Below, piece after piece: positions 17,172 through 26,932 of a stretch of 64,000 nucleotides of DNA (its first letter is position 1; every line of letters begins with the position of its first letter). The position numbers were made by a program, and so were the translations under genes. The stretch is taken from the NCBI GenBank assembly GCA_958295925.1, contig CATQHL010000001.1, positions 650,676 to 714,675 on the forward strand. The letters are read 5' to 3'. The notes under the pieces are model-generated. The model did no database searches. It was not told the DNA's origin and saw only the letters and a list, made by a program, of their open reading frames with translations. The stretch comes from an uncultured Acidimicrobiales bacterium. Lineage in GTDB: Bacteria > Actinomycetota > Acidimicrobiia > Acidimicrobiales > CATQHL01.

Positions 17172-17281
17172 CTGCCGTGCTGAGAAACGGCCGCCTCCAG
17201 TGACTGATGTGAATGCCTTGGACTGACCGTTGCGTTGCCAGGCAACTGCCGTGCTGAGGAGCAGCCGCCTCCAGTGACTGA
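17172..17281. repeat. 36-bp direct repeat upstream of the thioesterase gene
   Basis: Copies at 17172-17207 and 17246-17281 match at 33 of 36 positions; both begin CTGCCGTGCTGAG and end CCGCCTCCAGTGACTGA. The period is 74 bp and the second copy ends just before the ribosome-binding site of the next gene. It could be a duplicated regulatory site or a recent local duplication. Confidence 0.7.
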
Positions 17282-17296
17282 GGAAGGGCAGGCCAC

Positions 17297-18076
17297 ATGA
17301 AGCTGCGAAAGGTGGGCGAGGGCGCCTATGAACACCAGGGGGATGCCCGATGGTGGGGGTTCAACGGCCTGTTCGGTGGCTACACGATCAGCCTGGCCGC
17401 GCTGGCCTGCCGCGAGGAACTTGCAGGGACCCGAAGGGAACTGCGAAGCATCACCATGCAGTTCCTGCGACCTGTGCCCGCCGAACTGATGCGGATTGAG
17501 CTCACCACCGAGCGGGCGGGGAGGGCGGTGTCCTTCATCTCAGGACGTCTGCTGGTAAGGGGAGATCCCTACGGGTCGTTCCTGGCCACCGCAGGGGAAG
17601 ATCAGGATGGCCAGGAGTTTCTCAACATCTCAATGCCTGATGTGCGGTCGATCGACGAATTCGACCAGCCCCCGGCGCCGCCCATGGCGCCGTTGCCGGT
17701 GTTTGAGCTGTTCGACCGCTGGGAGGTCTTGCGCACCGACAGCGCCGTGTACGTCTGGGTGCGTCCCCGCCTGCATGCGCCCGTAGACATCGAGGACGTG
17801 CTGATGGCGAGCGACGTGATACCACCGGTGGCCATACGCCAGGTGAGCGACCCGCATGTTGCCGGCACAATCGTTCTGACCACACTGTTGCGCTCCCCGC
17901 TGCCACTGCCCGACAGCACGGGCTGGCCGCTGCTGGTGGAGCTGCACGCCTCGGCGTCCTTTGGCGGACACGTTGACGAGACCTCGCGCGTCTGGTCTCC
18001 CGACGGGAGGCTGCTCGCCGAAGGGCTTCAGCTGCGGTTTCTGCGCCGTTCGGGGCGGGGATTCATCGGCCTCTAG
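17297..18076 (+). CDS. TesB-like acyl-CoA thioesterase (double hotdog)
   Basis: A 259-aa protein with two hotdog halves, like acyl-CoA thioesterase II, which would release fatty acids from acyl-CoA. The N-terminal half has [16 protein letters not shown] and the [14 protein letters not shown] strand; the C-terminal half has [32 protein letters not shown], the familiar second-hotdog pattern. ATG at 17297 with AGGAAGGG about 9 bases upstream. Its stop overlaps the ahcY stop on the other strand within a shared CTAG. Substrate chain length cannot be inferred. Confidence 0.8.
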   Translation: MKLRKVGEGAYEHQGDARWWGFNGLFGGYTISLAALACREELAGTRRELRSITMQFLRPVPAELMRIELTTERAGRAVSFISGRLLVRGDPYGSFLATAGEDQDGQEFLNISMPDVRSIDEFDQPPAPPMAPLPVFELFDRWEVLRTDSAVYVWVRPRLHAPVDIEDVLMASDVIPPVAIRQVSDPHVAGTIVLTTLLRSPLPLPDSTGWPLLVELHASASFGGHVDETSRVWSPDGRLLAEGLQLRFLRRSGRGFIGL

Positions 18077-19539
18077 TAGCGATAGTGATCGGGCTTGAAA
18101 GGCCCGCTGCGCGAGATTCCAAGATAGTCGGCCTGCCCCTCGGTAAGGAAGGTGAGCCGCACCCCCAGGGCTTCGCAGTGAAGACGGGCCACCTCCTCGT
18201 CCATCTCCTTGGGCAGGGTGTGGACGCCGACTCCCATCTCCTCGGCGCGCCGGTGCAGCTCCATCTGCGCGAGCACCTGGTTTGTGAAGCTGCACGACAT
18301 CACAAAACTGGGATGGCCGGTGGCGTTGCCCAAGTTCAGCAGACGCCCCTCCGAGAGAACGATGACTGAGCGACCGCTGGGAAAGACGTACTCGTCCACC
18401 TGTGGCTTGATGTTCACTCGCCGGACATCGGAGAGCCGATGAAGATCGGCTACGGCCACCTCGTTGTCGAAGTGGCCGATGTTGCCCACGATGGCCAGAT
18501 GCTTCATACGCCCCATGTGCTCGACGGTGATGACGTCTTCGCAGCCTGTGGCGGTCACGAAGATGTCACCTGAGGCCATTACGTCCTCCAGGCGGCAAAC
18601 CTCGTAACCCTCCATGGCCGCCTGGAGGGCGCAGATCGGGTCAACCTCGGTGATCACCACCCTGGCGCCCTGGCCGCGAAGCGCCTGCGCGCACCCCTTT
18701 CCCACGTCCCCGTAGCCGCAGACCACAGCCAGCTTCCCGGCGAGCATCACGTCGGTGGCGCGCTTGAGGCCGTCGATGAGGGAGTGACGGCAGCCGTAGA
18801 GGTTGTCGAACTTTGATTTCGTCACCGAGTCGTTCACGTTTACGGCCGGAAACAGCAGGGAGCCTTCGCGCAGCCTCCGGTAGAGGCGCTGAACGCCGGT
18901 TGTGGTCTCCTCGCTCAATCCCCGCAGCGTCGACGCAAGCGCGGTCCAGTAGCCGGGGTCTGAGCGGAAGCGGCCGCTCAGGGTGGCAAGGATCACCTCT
19001 TGCTCCTCCCCATCGTCCTCCTCAGGCTCGGGCACCCTGCCTGCCCGCTCAAACTCCACGCCCATATGCACCAGCAGCGTGGCGTCCCCCCCGTCGTCGA
19101 GGATCAGTGAAGGGCCCTGATGCGGCGACTGCCAGCGCAGCGCCTGCTCAGTGCAGCGCCAGTATTCCTCAAGCGTCTCACCCTTCCAGGCAAACACGGG
19201 CACCCCGCGAGGCTCAGAGGCGGTGCCATCCGGCCCGACGGCCACCGCAGCCGCAGCGTGATCCTGGGTTGAGAAGATGTTGCACGAGGCCCAGCGCACG
19301 GACGCCCCCAGCGCCGTGAGTGTCTCGATCAAGACCGCCGTCTGCACCGTCATGTGCAAAGACCCTGTGATGCGTGCCCCGGCGAGGGGGCGGCTCCCGC
19401 TGAACTTTTCCCGCAGCGCGATCAGCCCGGGCATCTCCTCCTCGGCCAGCCTGATCTCCCTGCGCCCGAAGTCGGCGAGGGAGATGTCGGCGACCTCGAA
19501 GTCCTCTTCGGAAAGCACCTCGCTTGAAGTGTCGGCCAA
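18073..19539 (-). CDS. ahcY: S-adenosylhomocysteinase
   Basis: AhcY/SahH (488 aa) hydrolyses S-adenosylhomocysteine to adenosine and homocysteine, keeping methylation running. Seen: [16 protein letters not shown], the [13 protein letters not shown] segment, [20 protein letters not shown] with the catalytic Lys/Asp region, the NAD motif [18 protein letters not shown], and the conserved C-terminal KPDHYRY. It has the insert of about 40 residues typical of the long actinobacterial and plant form. The start is TTG at 19539, with GAGGGGAG about 8 bases upstream. It follows the isomerase gene by 5 bases. Confidence 0.97.
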   Translation of the reverse strand: MADTSSEVLSEEDFEVADISLADFGRREIRLAEEEMPGLIALREKFSGSRPLAGARITGSLHMTVQTAVLIETLTALGASVRWASCNIFSTQDHAAAAVAVGPDGTASEPRGVPVFAWKGETLEEYWRCTEQALRWQSPHQGPSLILDDGGDATLLVHMGVEFERAGRVPEPEEDDGEEQEVILATLSGRFRSDPGYWTALASTLRGLSEETTTGVQRLYRRLREGSLLFPAVNVNDSVTKSKFDNLYGCRHSLIDGLKRATDVMLAGKLAVVCGYGDVGKGCAQALRGQGARVVITEVDPICALQAAMEGYEVCRLEDVMASGDIFVTATGCEDVITVEHMGRMKHLAIVGNIGHFDNEVAVADLHRLSDVRRVNIKPQVDEYVFPSGRSVIVLSEGRLLNLGNATGHPSFVMSCSFTNQVLAQMELHRRAEEMGVGVHTLPKEMDEEVARLHCEALGVRLTFLTEGQADYLGISRSGPFKPDHYRY

Positions 19540-19544
19540 GCCTG

Positions 19545-20588
19545 CTACTCCCCTCGCAGGCGGGCTTTCATGCGGTCGATGGCCGTGACGGGCCCGGGGT
19601 CGATGCCCATTGCGGCGGCCATGTACATGGACACGAAGTCGCCGAAGAGCATGAGGTCGAATAACTGGGCGATGGCGCCCTCCCCGGCGGCGCGCACCTC
19701 GAACGTCTCCCGCACGGTCTCGCCAAGCAGGTCACCTACTATCTCCTCCAGCACCTCGATGGCCAACTGCTCCTGAGGGTTTTCAAAGTCGTGCCTAAGG
19801 ACGATGGGGCAGAAGATGGGCCCGTCGAAGGAAGATGCCTCCCAGCCCACCAATTCGTTATGCAGCATCTCCGGAAGGGCGGCGCAGAACGCCGGGCTCT
19901 TGGCGTTCTCGTTGATCTGGTTCTTCCAGCGGCGGGCTGCAACCTCCCCGAGGCCCCCAGGGCCGTAGATGACTGGAATTGACCCCGCCAACTCCTCCCC
20001 GAGCCTCTGCGCCGGGTTGGGGGATTCGCCCAACTGCGTCGAGCGCCTGCGCATCTGCGACGCCGAGAGCGACAACCATTCGCTGGCACCAGGGAAGAAG
20101 CCGAGTTCCTCCAGGTACACCATTACAGGAACCGCCATGGCGGCGAACGCCGCCCTGGGCATGGGCAGGCCCTGATCTACACGCAGACAGGGGGCTCCCC
20201 ATTCCTCGGCCATCACGGCCAGGGTGCCCCCTGCGGTCACCGCCACCATCTGCCCGCCCATCTCCGCCGAAGCCGCCGCCGACTGGAGAGTCTCCTCCGT
20301 CTCGCCCGAGAACGAGATTGCGAACACGAGCGTCTTCGGGCTCACGTAGGAGGGCGTGTCGTAGTTTTTTGCCACGACCACCGGAATCGGCATGAACGGC
20401 CCGGCCGTCACGGCCAGGAAGTCTCCCACCAGACCGCTGCCCCCCATTCCCAGCACGAGCACGCTGCTCACGGCTTCCGGGTCGGCAATCCGGCCTGCCC
20501 CGGTGCCTGAGTGCAGCCCCGAGACGATCTGATCGGCCGTGGAGACAACCGCGGGGAACATTCCCAGGGAGTCAAGCGGCAGGTTCAT
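19545..20588 (-). CDS. SIS-domain phosphoglucose/phosphomannose isomerase
   Basis: A 347-aa member of the bifunctional PGI/PMI family, interconverting fructose-6-phosphate with glucose- or mannose-6-phosphate. The SIS fold shows [26 protein letters not shown] and the C-terminal [14 protein letters not shown] motif typical of this family. I use ATG at 20588 ([13 protein letters not shown]); the open frame continues upstream through the preceding small gene, but that part is shadow. It lies between the Trm112-like gene and ahcY, as Rv3256c does near pmmA in M. tuberculosis, and can feed mannose-6-phosphate to the mutase. Confidence 0.85.
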   Translation of the reverse strand: MNLPLDSLGMFPAVVSTADQIVSGLHSGTGAGRIADPEAVSSVLVLGMGGSGLVGDFLAVTAGPFMPIPVVVAKNYDTPSYVSPKTLVFAISFSGETEETLQSAAASAEMGGQMVAVTAGGTLAVMAEEWGAPCLRVDQGLPMPRAAFAAMAVPVMVYLEELGFFPGASEWLSLSASQMRRRSTQLGESPNPAQRLGEELAGSIPVIYGPGGLGEVAARRWKNQINENAKSPAFCAALPEMLHNELVGWEASSFDGPIFCPIVLRHDFENPQEQLAIEVLEEIVGDLLGETVRETFEVRAAGEGAIAQLFDLMLFGDFVSMYMAAAMGIDPGPVTAIDRMKARLRGE

Positions 20589-20604
20589 GGGGAAGAGGCC
20601 GGCC

Positions 20605-20841
20605 TTACGGAGCAAAGGTCGGCTCGACGCCGAGGCTCTCAGCGGCGACCAGCAGCGCGGCGTGAGTCGCCTCGTCGCAATGGGTGGCCTCGTCCACGAG
20701 CATGATCGGGATGTCGTCGACAACTTCGTAGCGGCAACGCAGCCTTGGGTTGTAGAGGAAGCCGTCGTCGGGGAAGTACAGCAAAGGCCCCTTGTCTGAA
20801 GGGCAGGCCAATATTTCCAGCAGTCGAGCGTCCAGCACCAT
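20605..20841 (-). CDS. Trm112-like small protein (UPF0434)
   Basis: A 78-aa Trm112-family protein. The family pattern LLEILACPSDKGPL at residues 7-20 and YNPRLRCRYEVVDDIPIMLVDEA is clear; only two of the zinc-binding cysteines of the eukaryotic form remain. In bacteria the role is unclear; members sit beside sugar-phosphate or LPS genes and may be chaperone-like partners. It lies between the mutase and the isomerase, 16 bases upstream of the latter. Confidence 0.85.
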   Translation of the reverse strand: MVLDARLLEILACPSDKGPLLYFPDDGFLYNPRLRCRYEVVDDIPIMLVDEATHCDEATHAALLVAAESLGVEPTFAP

Positions 20842-20940
20842 GGTTACCTAGCTTAATTCAGTCCCTTTCGCCCCTCGCCGCGCCGCAAGTAAGAACCAGA
20901 CTATGCCGCGCCCCGCCGCGGTGCGGAGCAAACCCGAAAC

Positions 20941-22338
20941 TCAACCAGAGGCCCGGGCCGGCATGCCGCTGATCAGTGATCTGATCTCGGCCGTGCGCTG
21001 GGAGCACTCCTCCTCGTCCGTCGCCTCGAGGTTCAGGCGCAGCAGCGGTTCCGTGTTGGAGGCCCTCACGTTGAACCACCAGCTTCCGCAGTCCACCCCA
21101 AGCCCGTCCAGGCGGCTCTGGGGCATGTCAGCGAAGACGCTCGCCAGCCTCTCCACCGCCTCGGCCGGATCGGGCACCGAAAAATTCACCTCGCCGGAAT
21201 GGGAGTACCTGTCGTATGCCGCCCGCAGTTCGCTCAGGCGCAGGCCGGACGCACCCATGGCCTCCAGGAAGATCATCGCGGCCAGCGCTCCGGAGTCCGA
21301 CCGGTAGTTGCCCCTGAAGTAGAAGTGGCCGGAGTGCTCGGCGGCGAACGCCGCACCGGTGGAGGCCATCGCGGACTTTATGAGCGAGTGCCCCACCCGG
21401 GTGGGAATCCCGACACCGCCGCTCTCGGCTATCACCTCTGCCACCACTCGTGAGCAGGCGGCGTTGTAGAGCACCGTGGCGCCAGGCTCCCGCTCAAGAA
21501 CCGACGCCGCCAGGAGAGCCCCTGCGACCGAGCCCGACAGGGGTTCCGCCCGTTCGTCAACAAAGAAGACCCTGTCGGCGTCACCGTCGAAAGCCAGGCC
21601 GGCGTCGGCGTCGACTTCCCGCAGGCGACTGCGAAGATCTGCGAGATTGGCCTTCACCAGAGGATCGGCGGGGTGGTTGGGGAAGTCGCTGTCCAACTCC
21701 CCATAGAGGATCTCCATATCCACCCCCGTGCCCTTGAACACGGCGGGCAGCACCATTCCCGCCATCCCGTTGCCCGCATCGGCCACCACCCGCAACCCCG
21801 CCAGGTTCCCCGTGTCTACAAACGAACGAACGTGCTGTGCGAACTCCTCCAGAATGTCCACACTCCTGAGCGTGCCGCGAGACCGGGACTGCGCCGGGAC
21901 GACGCCGGACAGAACCAGTTCCCGCACCCTCGCCAAACCGGCTGAGGCGTCTATCGGGGCTGCGTCGCGCAGGCAGGCCTTGATCCCGTTGTATTCGGGC
22001 GGATTGTGCGATGCAGTGAAGACCACCCCTGGGGCACCGAGCCGACCTGACGCAACGTAGAGCATGTCGGTGGAGGCGAGCCCCAGGTCAACCACGTCAA
22101 CACCAACCGAGAGCACCGCCTCGCAGAACGCCTCTGAAAGGCTCGGGCTGCTCTTGCGCATGTCACGGCCCACTATCACCATTTCCAGGTTTGGATCGGC
22201 CTCTTTCAAGTAAACGGCAAACGCGGCCCCTAGGCGGGCCGCCAGTTCCTCGTCGAGTTGCTCAGGTACCCTCCCTCGGATGTCGTTGACGTGCAGGATT
22301 GCGTCAAGGAGGGCGGCGTCAACGTCTTTCACTCTCAC
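20941..22338 (-). CDS. manB: Phosphomannomutase/phosphoglucomutase
   Basis: An alpha-D-phosphohexomutase (465 aa), probably converting mannose-6-phosphate to mannose-1-phosphate for GDP-mannose. All four motifs are present: the phosphoserine loop TASHNPPEYNGIK, metal site DGDADRVFF, sugar-binding AEHSGHFYFR, and phosphate-binding RASNTEPLLRLN. GTG start at 22338; another in-frame GTG lies two codons downstream. Together with the isomerase and the guanylyltransferase at 35.9-36.9 kb it completes a route to GDP-mannose. Glucose specificity cannot be excluded. Confidence 0.92.
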   Translation of the reverse strand: MRVKDVDAALLDAILHVNDIRGRVPEQLDEELAARLGAAFAVYLKEADPNLEMVIVGRDMRKSSPSLSEAFCEAVLSVGVDVVDLGLASTDMLYVASGRLGAPGVVFTASHNPPEYNGIKACLRDAAPIDASAGLARVRELVLSGVVPAQSRSRGTLRSVDILEEFAQHVRSFVDTGNLAGLRVVADAGNGMAGMVLPAVFKGTGVDMEILYGELDSDFPNHPADPLVKANLADLRSRLREVDADAGLAFDGDADRVFFVDERAEPLSGSVAGALLAASVLEREPGATVLYNAACSRVVAEVIAESGGVGIPTRVGHSLIKSAMASTGAAFAAEHSGHFYFRGNYRSDSGALAAMIFLEAMGASGLRLSELRAAYDRYSHSGEVNFSVPDPAEAVERLASVFADMPQSRLDGLGVDCGSWWFNVRASNTEPLLRLNLEATDEEECSQRTAEIRSLISGMPARASG

Positions 22339-22404
22339 CTCATGCCCAGCCGTTGCGCTCTGCCAAGGGGTGACTGCGAGTTCGCGGGTCGGGGCGAGTG
22401 CGGC

Positions 22405-23166
22405 TCAACGCCCTGTCAAACCAGGTGGATCCTGGACCATTTCGTAAAGGCCCAGGCGGGCTCGGCGACGAATCCGAAGCAAGTCCAACAGCATCTGCAG
22501 CCCGTCTCTCACAGCCCGCACCTTGGATTTCCTAATCGGCGGCAGGGCCTCAACCTCGAGGGTGGCAACATCCGCCTTCAGCCGATCCAGCATCAGAATC
22601 ACTTCAGCGTCGAAACCAAAGCGTTCCACCCGGCACTTCCCGAAGACCGCCCTGGCAACGTCCCCTTCAATCACCTTTAGCCCGCACTGGGAGTCGGGGT
22701 GACCCCTGCCCAGCACAATGACGCCGACGAGGGCGCTCACCAGCCGATTTCCCACACGTCGCTTCAGCGAATTGGTGTGGTGACGCCTCACGCCGATGGC
22801 CGCCGCAGAGCCGGAATCAACCATCCCCACGAGATCGGCCAGTACCTCCACCCGATACGGCCCGTCGGCGTCGGTGTAAGCCACCACCGAGCCCTCCGTC
22901 GCCAGAATCCCCGTCCTGACGGCGGCGCCCTTTCCCCTGTTACGACCCAGGGAAATCACCCTGTCGGCACCCCCCTCAGCCGCCCGCCGGACTGTTTCGT
23001 CACGCGAGCCGTCGTCAACGACAATGATCTCGACCGGGCGCGGCCCGAGTGCGTCTGCCAACCCTGAACGAAGACGCTCAAGGGTCAGGGCGATGTTCCC
23101 CTGTTCCTCGTAGGCAGGTATCACGACGGAGAGGAGCCCCTGGCCTGTGGACAGGCTGGAACTCAT
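22405..23166 (-). CDS. Family 2 glycosyltransferase, dolichol-phosphate-sugar synthase-like
   Basis: A 253-aa GT-A enzyme resembling polyprenyl-phosphate mannosyl- or glucosyltransferases. Seen: SVVIPAYEEQGNIALTLERL, the VDDGSRDET motif, RNRGKGAAVRTG, the metal-binding AYTDADGPYR, and QCGLKVIEGD. No large membrane domain follows. ATG at 23166 overlaps the stop of the upstream membrane protein gene (ATGA). It probably makes a lipid-linked sugar donor for the GT-C-like protein encoded just upstream. Confidence 0.82.
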   Translation of the reverse strand: MSSSLSTGQGLLSVVIPAYEEQGNIALTLERLRSGLADALGPRPVEIIVVDDGSRDETVRRAAEGGADRVISLGRNRGKGAAVRTGILATEGSVVAYTDADGPYRVEVLADLVGMVDSGSAAAIGVRRHHTNSLKRRVGNRLVSALVGVIVLGRGHPDSQCGLKVIEGDVARAVFGKCRVERFGFDAEVILMLDRLKADVATLEVEALPPIRKSKVRAVRDGLQMLLDLLRIRRRARLGLYEMVQDPPGLTGR

Positions 23167-26057
23167 CTGTCTTCCCTCCTGCGCTCCGAAGGCCAAAAAC
23201 CCGGGGTGCGCCAGAGCACGAACGCCAGCACGACCCCGATGCCACTGAGGGTGTAGGAAATCACCTCAAGGAGCGACCAGGAGTAGCGAAGCTCAACGTT
23301 TGTGCCGCTGGGCACGACAGCCATCAGGTTGGGGGCCACGCGGTACGGCCCCAAGGCGCCGTCTGCCCGCCAGTTGGGAAAGTAGGAGGTCTTTATCAAC
23401 ACCGGGACGCCCGGCTCGCTCACGGAGAACTTGATTGAGTCCCGGCTGGACTGAATGTTGGTGACCTCTATGTCCTGAAGCGTCTTGGTCGGCAGGTCGG
23501 GCAGCTGCTCCGTGCGCAGCCCGTCGGACTCGTCTACAGCCGGCCGCACACGCCGCCAGTCTTCGGGCCCGTTGTCTGCGGGGAAGACGTTGACCACTCC
23601 CGGGGCCGGCCGCTGATAGGCGGCGTAGAAAGGCAGGGAGATGTCCAGCCAGGTCTCAGCGCTTTCCCCGGATCCCTCCACCACCACGGGCTCGTACCGC
23701 AGAGGCTCAGCCAGGCGGGAGTCTGCCACCTCAAATACCACCCAGGGATGCTCGGAAGCGACCTCGATCAGGTCAGGGTGGTTGCGGGCGGTGGCAATCA
23801 GGGAGTCGGAAACGGCCATGTAGTAGCTGACGCCGTAGAGCTGCATGTGTTCCACTCCACTGTCGAGATTGACGCCGGTGTAGCTCACTGCCCGCACAGG
23901 GCGCGACGGTCGCCGGGACAGTTCGTCCTGGTTGACGAAGTGAAACGGGACGCTCAGGGTGCCCTCGAAGAACAGTCCCTCCATCGACGCCATGCATCCT
24001 TCTGTCCAGTGAGGCAGGAGCATCAGCGACATGGGGGTGCCGTAGGAGTTGAGCCGCTCCTTCTCGTACTCCCACATCACCCTGCCGCATCCGCGGGACT
24101 CCCCCAGTTCGCCCATTGCGGAAACGACCCTGTAATACTCCTTGTAGCCCTCACTGCTTTGCATCTCGTCGGCAACTTCGAAAGACCTGGGCTGCTTCAT
24201 CTCGTAACCCGCGAAGTTCCACTCCACCCAGCCCCCGACGTGATTGTTCACGCCGCGGCCGCACTCCTCGCCGCTGATGGCGTCGCGGGTGCGGCCGGAA
24301 TCTCCGCGAACGCGACGCTCCCCCTCGCAGTGGGTTCCGATCTCCCCCTCGGAAGCCGGGCGGCTCTCCGCGCGCGGGCGCCCGAACGGCACCCAGTCGC
24401 TCCCGACGAGCACCCAGTCGGGCCCCAGGTGAAGTCCGTAGTTTCCACGTGAGTCGGTGTGGCCCGCGAATCCCAGGGCACGCAACGGATACGCAACCAC
24501 GCAAATCAACACCAGGGCGCTCCCTAAGACAGCCAGCGGCAATCCGTAGCCCTTCCCGCCCTCGAAGCGTGACCCTCCGCGTCGGCCTCGACGGGACGCA
24601 GGCCCTGCGACGCTCAGAGACGAGACGTCCAGCATCACTGGGTGCCATCTGGGCATCCCCCTAACCCTGAGGGTGCTGATGAGCTCGACCAGAATCACAA
24701 TCAGAGAGGCAACAAGGATCAAGATGGCGAGGTGCGACACCTGCCCAGCCAGACGCTTGGCCTCGTCGTCTGGCACGCTCAACACCCCCCGAATGGTTGC
24801 CTTCAGCACCGAGCTGGGCAGGACGTCGTCTATGGAAACGACCAGGGACAGGACCGGCACCAGCGCGGCGAGGGGCACCAGCTTTCGGCGGGTGAGCCTC
24901 AAGCCCAGATTCTCAAGGAAGGTCCGATGCCCGCCGGGCTCGTCCCCCACAGGGGGAGAGGTCAAAGGCGCCTTCTTGACCAGGCTCCTCAGAAGCAGCG
25001 AAAGCCCAAGAGCGGCAAGGAGCATCAGGCAGATGTAGTAAAACGGGATGATCCGGGAGTTCCAGAGGGCGTTCTGCGGCAACCAGCGGTAGCCGGCTGC
25101 GCAGATGACCGTCAGGGCCGACAGGAAGAGGGCCAGGCGCTCTTTTCGCATTACCCCGACAAGGAGACCAACCCACGCCAGCACGTAGACGGCGTTCCAG
25201 TCGGATCGAACCAGGTAGTCCCAGTAGATGCTCTCGTTCAGCCAGTCAATGTTGAAGTAGTACTTCCGCTGCACCCAGAATGGGAGGAGCCAAAAGGCCG
25301 GCAGTATCGCAGCCAGGGCGCCCACCACTATCAGCCAGCGGAGTCGACCGCGTCCTGGACGGAAGAGAAAGGCCAGGATCGTGGCGACTGTGGCGAAAAT
25401 CGCCGGAATCAGGTGGGAGAGCCCCGTCAGGGCCAGCAGGACTCCCGCCAGCACCCTGTGGCGCCCTGAGCGCAGCCCCCGCAACACGACCCCGAGGTAG
25501 ACGAGGGCGAGGGAAAGGCTGATGGAAAAGCTGTACTCGCCTGCCAGGGTGGATGAAATGTTTCCTCCCCAGGTGGAATACGACCAGTCAAAGAGGAACG
25601 GAAGCGTAAAGAGGGCCGCCAGGGTGGGGGCGGGAAAACGAAGTCCCGCCAGACGGACGAAGATGGCCGCCGCCAGCGGCAGGGAAATCAGGCCCAGAAC
25701 GCTTACCAGTTTGAACGCCACCCCGTAAGGGATCACGTACGACAACAGGGCGATCGCCAGCGCCGGGAGGACCATGTAGAAGCGGTAGACGGGAAAGCCG
25801 CCGTACCAGTCGGGCGACCAGCCGCTCAGCCTCCCCGTGGCCAGGAGGTGCTCGCGCAGATAGGACGGCCCCCAGATGTGGGCGCCCATGTCGCCGCCGG
25901 AAGGCGTGGTGCTGGAAAACATCAGGTCTGGGCGGAGTTGCCAGAAGACAAACAGGCAGGCGCCGAGCACACAGATCGGGCTGACCCATCGAGTGAGCTT
26001 TGCTGCCCGCTGCTCAGATATCAGGCGTTGACCCTTTTCAAGGGAAAAGACCGTCAT
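23163..26057 (-). CDS. Large polytopic membrane protein, GT-C glycosyltransferase-like (PTPS-related type)
   Basis: A 964-aa integral membrane protein. A dozen or so hydrophobic segments occupy about residues 25-470, with a periplasmic-type loop SSTTPSGGDMGAHIWG near residue 50 and the GLSHLIPAIFATVA segment near 215. A soluble, probably extracytoplasmic beta-rich region follows (about 560-930), and a final membrane segment lies at the C-terminus. This layout resembles the membrane proteins labelled 6-pyruvoyl-tetrahydropterin-synthase-related, and YfhO-like GT-C proteins. It probably uses a lipid-linked sugar from the coupled GT2 enzyme. The donor and the product are unknown. Confidence 0.65.
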   Translation of the reverse strand: MTVFSLEKGQRLISEQRAAKLTRWVSPICVLGACLFVFWQLRPDLMFSSTTPSGGDMGAHIWGPSYLREHLLATGRLSGWSPDWYGGFPVYRFYMVLPALAIALLSYVIPYGVAFKLVSVLGLISLPLAAAIFVRLAGLRFPAPTLAALFTLPFLFDWSYSTWGGNISSTLAGEYSFSISLSLALVYLGVVLRGLRSGRHRVLAGVLLALTGLSHLIPAIFATVATILAFLFRPGRGRLRWLIVVGALAAILPAFWLLPFWVQRKYYFNIDWLNESIYWDYLVRSDWNAVYVLAWVGLLVGVMRKERLALFLSALTVICAAGYRWLPQNALWNSRIIPFYYICLMLLAALGLSLLLRSLVKKAPLTSPPVGDEPGGHRTFLENLGLRLTRRKLVPLAALVPVLSLVVSIDDVLPSSVLKATIRGVLSVPDDEAKRLAGQVSHLAILILVASLIVILVELISTLRVRGMPRWHPVMLDVSSLSVAGPASRRGRRGGSRFEGGKGYGLPLAVLGSALVLICVVAYPLRALGFAGHTDSRGNYGLHLGPDWVLVGSDWVPFGRPRAESRPASEGEIGTHCEGERRVRGDSGRTRDAISGEECGRGVNNHVGGWVEWNFAGYEMKQPRSFEVADEMQSSEGYKEYYRVVSAMGELGESRGCGRVMWEYEKERLNSYGTPMSLMLLPHWTEGCMASMEGLFFEGTLSVPFHFVNQDELSRRPSRPVRAVSYTGVNLDSGVEHMQLYGVSYYMAVSDSLIATARNHPDLIEVASEHPWVVFEVADSRLAEPLRYEPVVVEGSGESAETWLDISLPFYAAYQRPAPGVVNVFPADNGPEDWRRVRPAVDESDGLRTEQLPDLPTKTLQDIEVTNIQSSRDSIKFSVSEPGVPVLIKTSYFPNWRADGALGPYRVAPNLMAVVPSGTNVELRYSWSLLEVISYTLSGIGVVLAFVLWRTPGFWPSERRREDR

Positions 26058-26060
26058 GAG

Positions 26061-26855
26061 TCAGATCAGAAGAACCACGAGGGAGTAGCAGTTGAAGGTG
26101 GCGTGCGCCCAGAGGGCGGGGCCAAGTCGCCCGAAACGCACCACAAGCACCGATGTAACCAAGCCGAAGGCCACAAGGGCGGGGAGCTGCAGCAGTTGAA
26201 GGTGAGCCAGCCCGAACAAGGCGCCGGTGATCAGGACGGTCGAAGATGGCCCCATCCGAGACCAGATTGATCTCAGCAGCAAGCCTCTGAAGTAGACCTC
26301 CTCCAGGAAGGGGGCCACCACCACCACCGCAATAATCAGGAGCGTAAGGCCGCCCTGCCCCTGTGAACCCTCCACGAGCTGGCGGGCCGGGGCCGAAACG
26401 TCATCGGTGTCAATGAAGCGGCCAAATGGCCAGTAGACGATTCGCACCAGTATGAATTGCGAGAGGAAACCGACTGCCACGCCCAGCGGAATGTCGAACC
26501 AGCGCTGAGAGAAGCCGAGCCCCTCCCTGAATCCAAGCTTGTGCCTGCGGAGAAGCATCCAGACGACCAGCGACATAATCAGCCACATCGGAATCTGGAT
26601 CAAGACCCTCTGCCAGATCAGCTGGCCGGGAAGGAGGGGATCCAGACCTTCAGCGGACTGCACGGAGGCGCTGGCGACGGACGTTCCAAGCGCTGACGTG
26701 GGATTCCAGAACCTGTCCGTCAGCAAACCCAGCGCTGCGCTGGCAAAAAGGGCAGCCAACCAGCCAAGCATCACGGGAGTCGGAGTCCAAGCCGCCCTCG
26801 GCCTCACCACCGAGCCGCCCCTTTCCGAGTTGGCTCGGTTGCGGGTCAACAGCAT
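26061..26855 (-). CDS. CPBP family intramembrane metalloprotease-like protein
   Basis: A 264-aa membrane protein of the CPBP (CAAX protease/bacteriocin-processing, Abi) family. The three motifs are visible: EEVYFRGLLL, FGLAHLQ, and HATFNCYS near the C-terminus, set among about seven hydrophobic segments. ATG at 26855. It lies 3 bases upstream of the large membrane protein gene and is divergent from ftsH. The substrate is unknown. Confidence 0.85.
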   Translation of the reverse strand: MLLTRNRANSERGGSVVRPRAAWTPTPVMLGWLAALFASAALGLLTDRFWNPTSALGTSVASASVQSAEGLDPLLPGQLIWQRVLIQIPMWLIMSLVVWMLLRRHKLGFREGLGFSQRWFDIPLGVAVGFLSQFILVRIVYWPFGRFIDTDDVSAPARQLVEGSQGQGGLTLLIIAVVVVAPFLEEVYFRGLLLRSIWSRMGPSSTVLITGALFGLAHLQLLQLPALVAFGLVTSVLVVRFGRLGPALWAHATFNCYSLVVLLI

Positions 26856-26932
26856 GCGGGAAAAAGCGTAGCCAGAGTCTCAGGCTGTGAACCAAAGACA
26901 CAACAAAGCCTGAAAGCTTCTAGCATGATGGA

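Larger units (their letters stand above)
16996..17296. other. Divergent comF-thioesterase intergenic region
   Basis: About 300 bases without a gene. The comF side (16996-17045) is AT-rich and carries the dyads described separately. The thioesterase side is GC-rich and carries a 36-bp imperfect direct repeat and a small GTTGCC/GGCAAC inverted repeat near 17234-17246. Confidence 0.6.
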
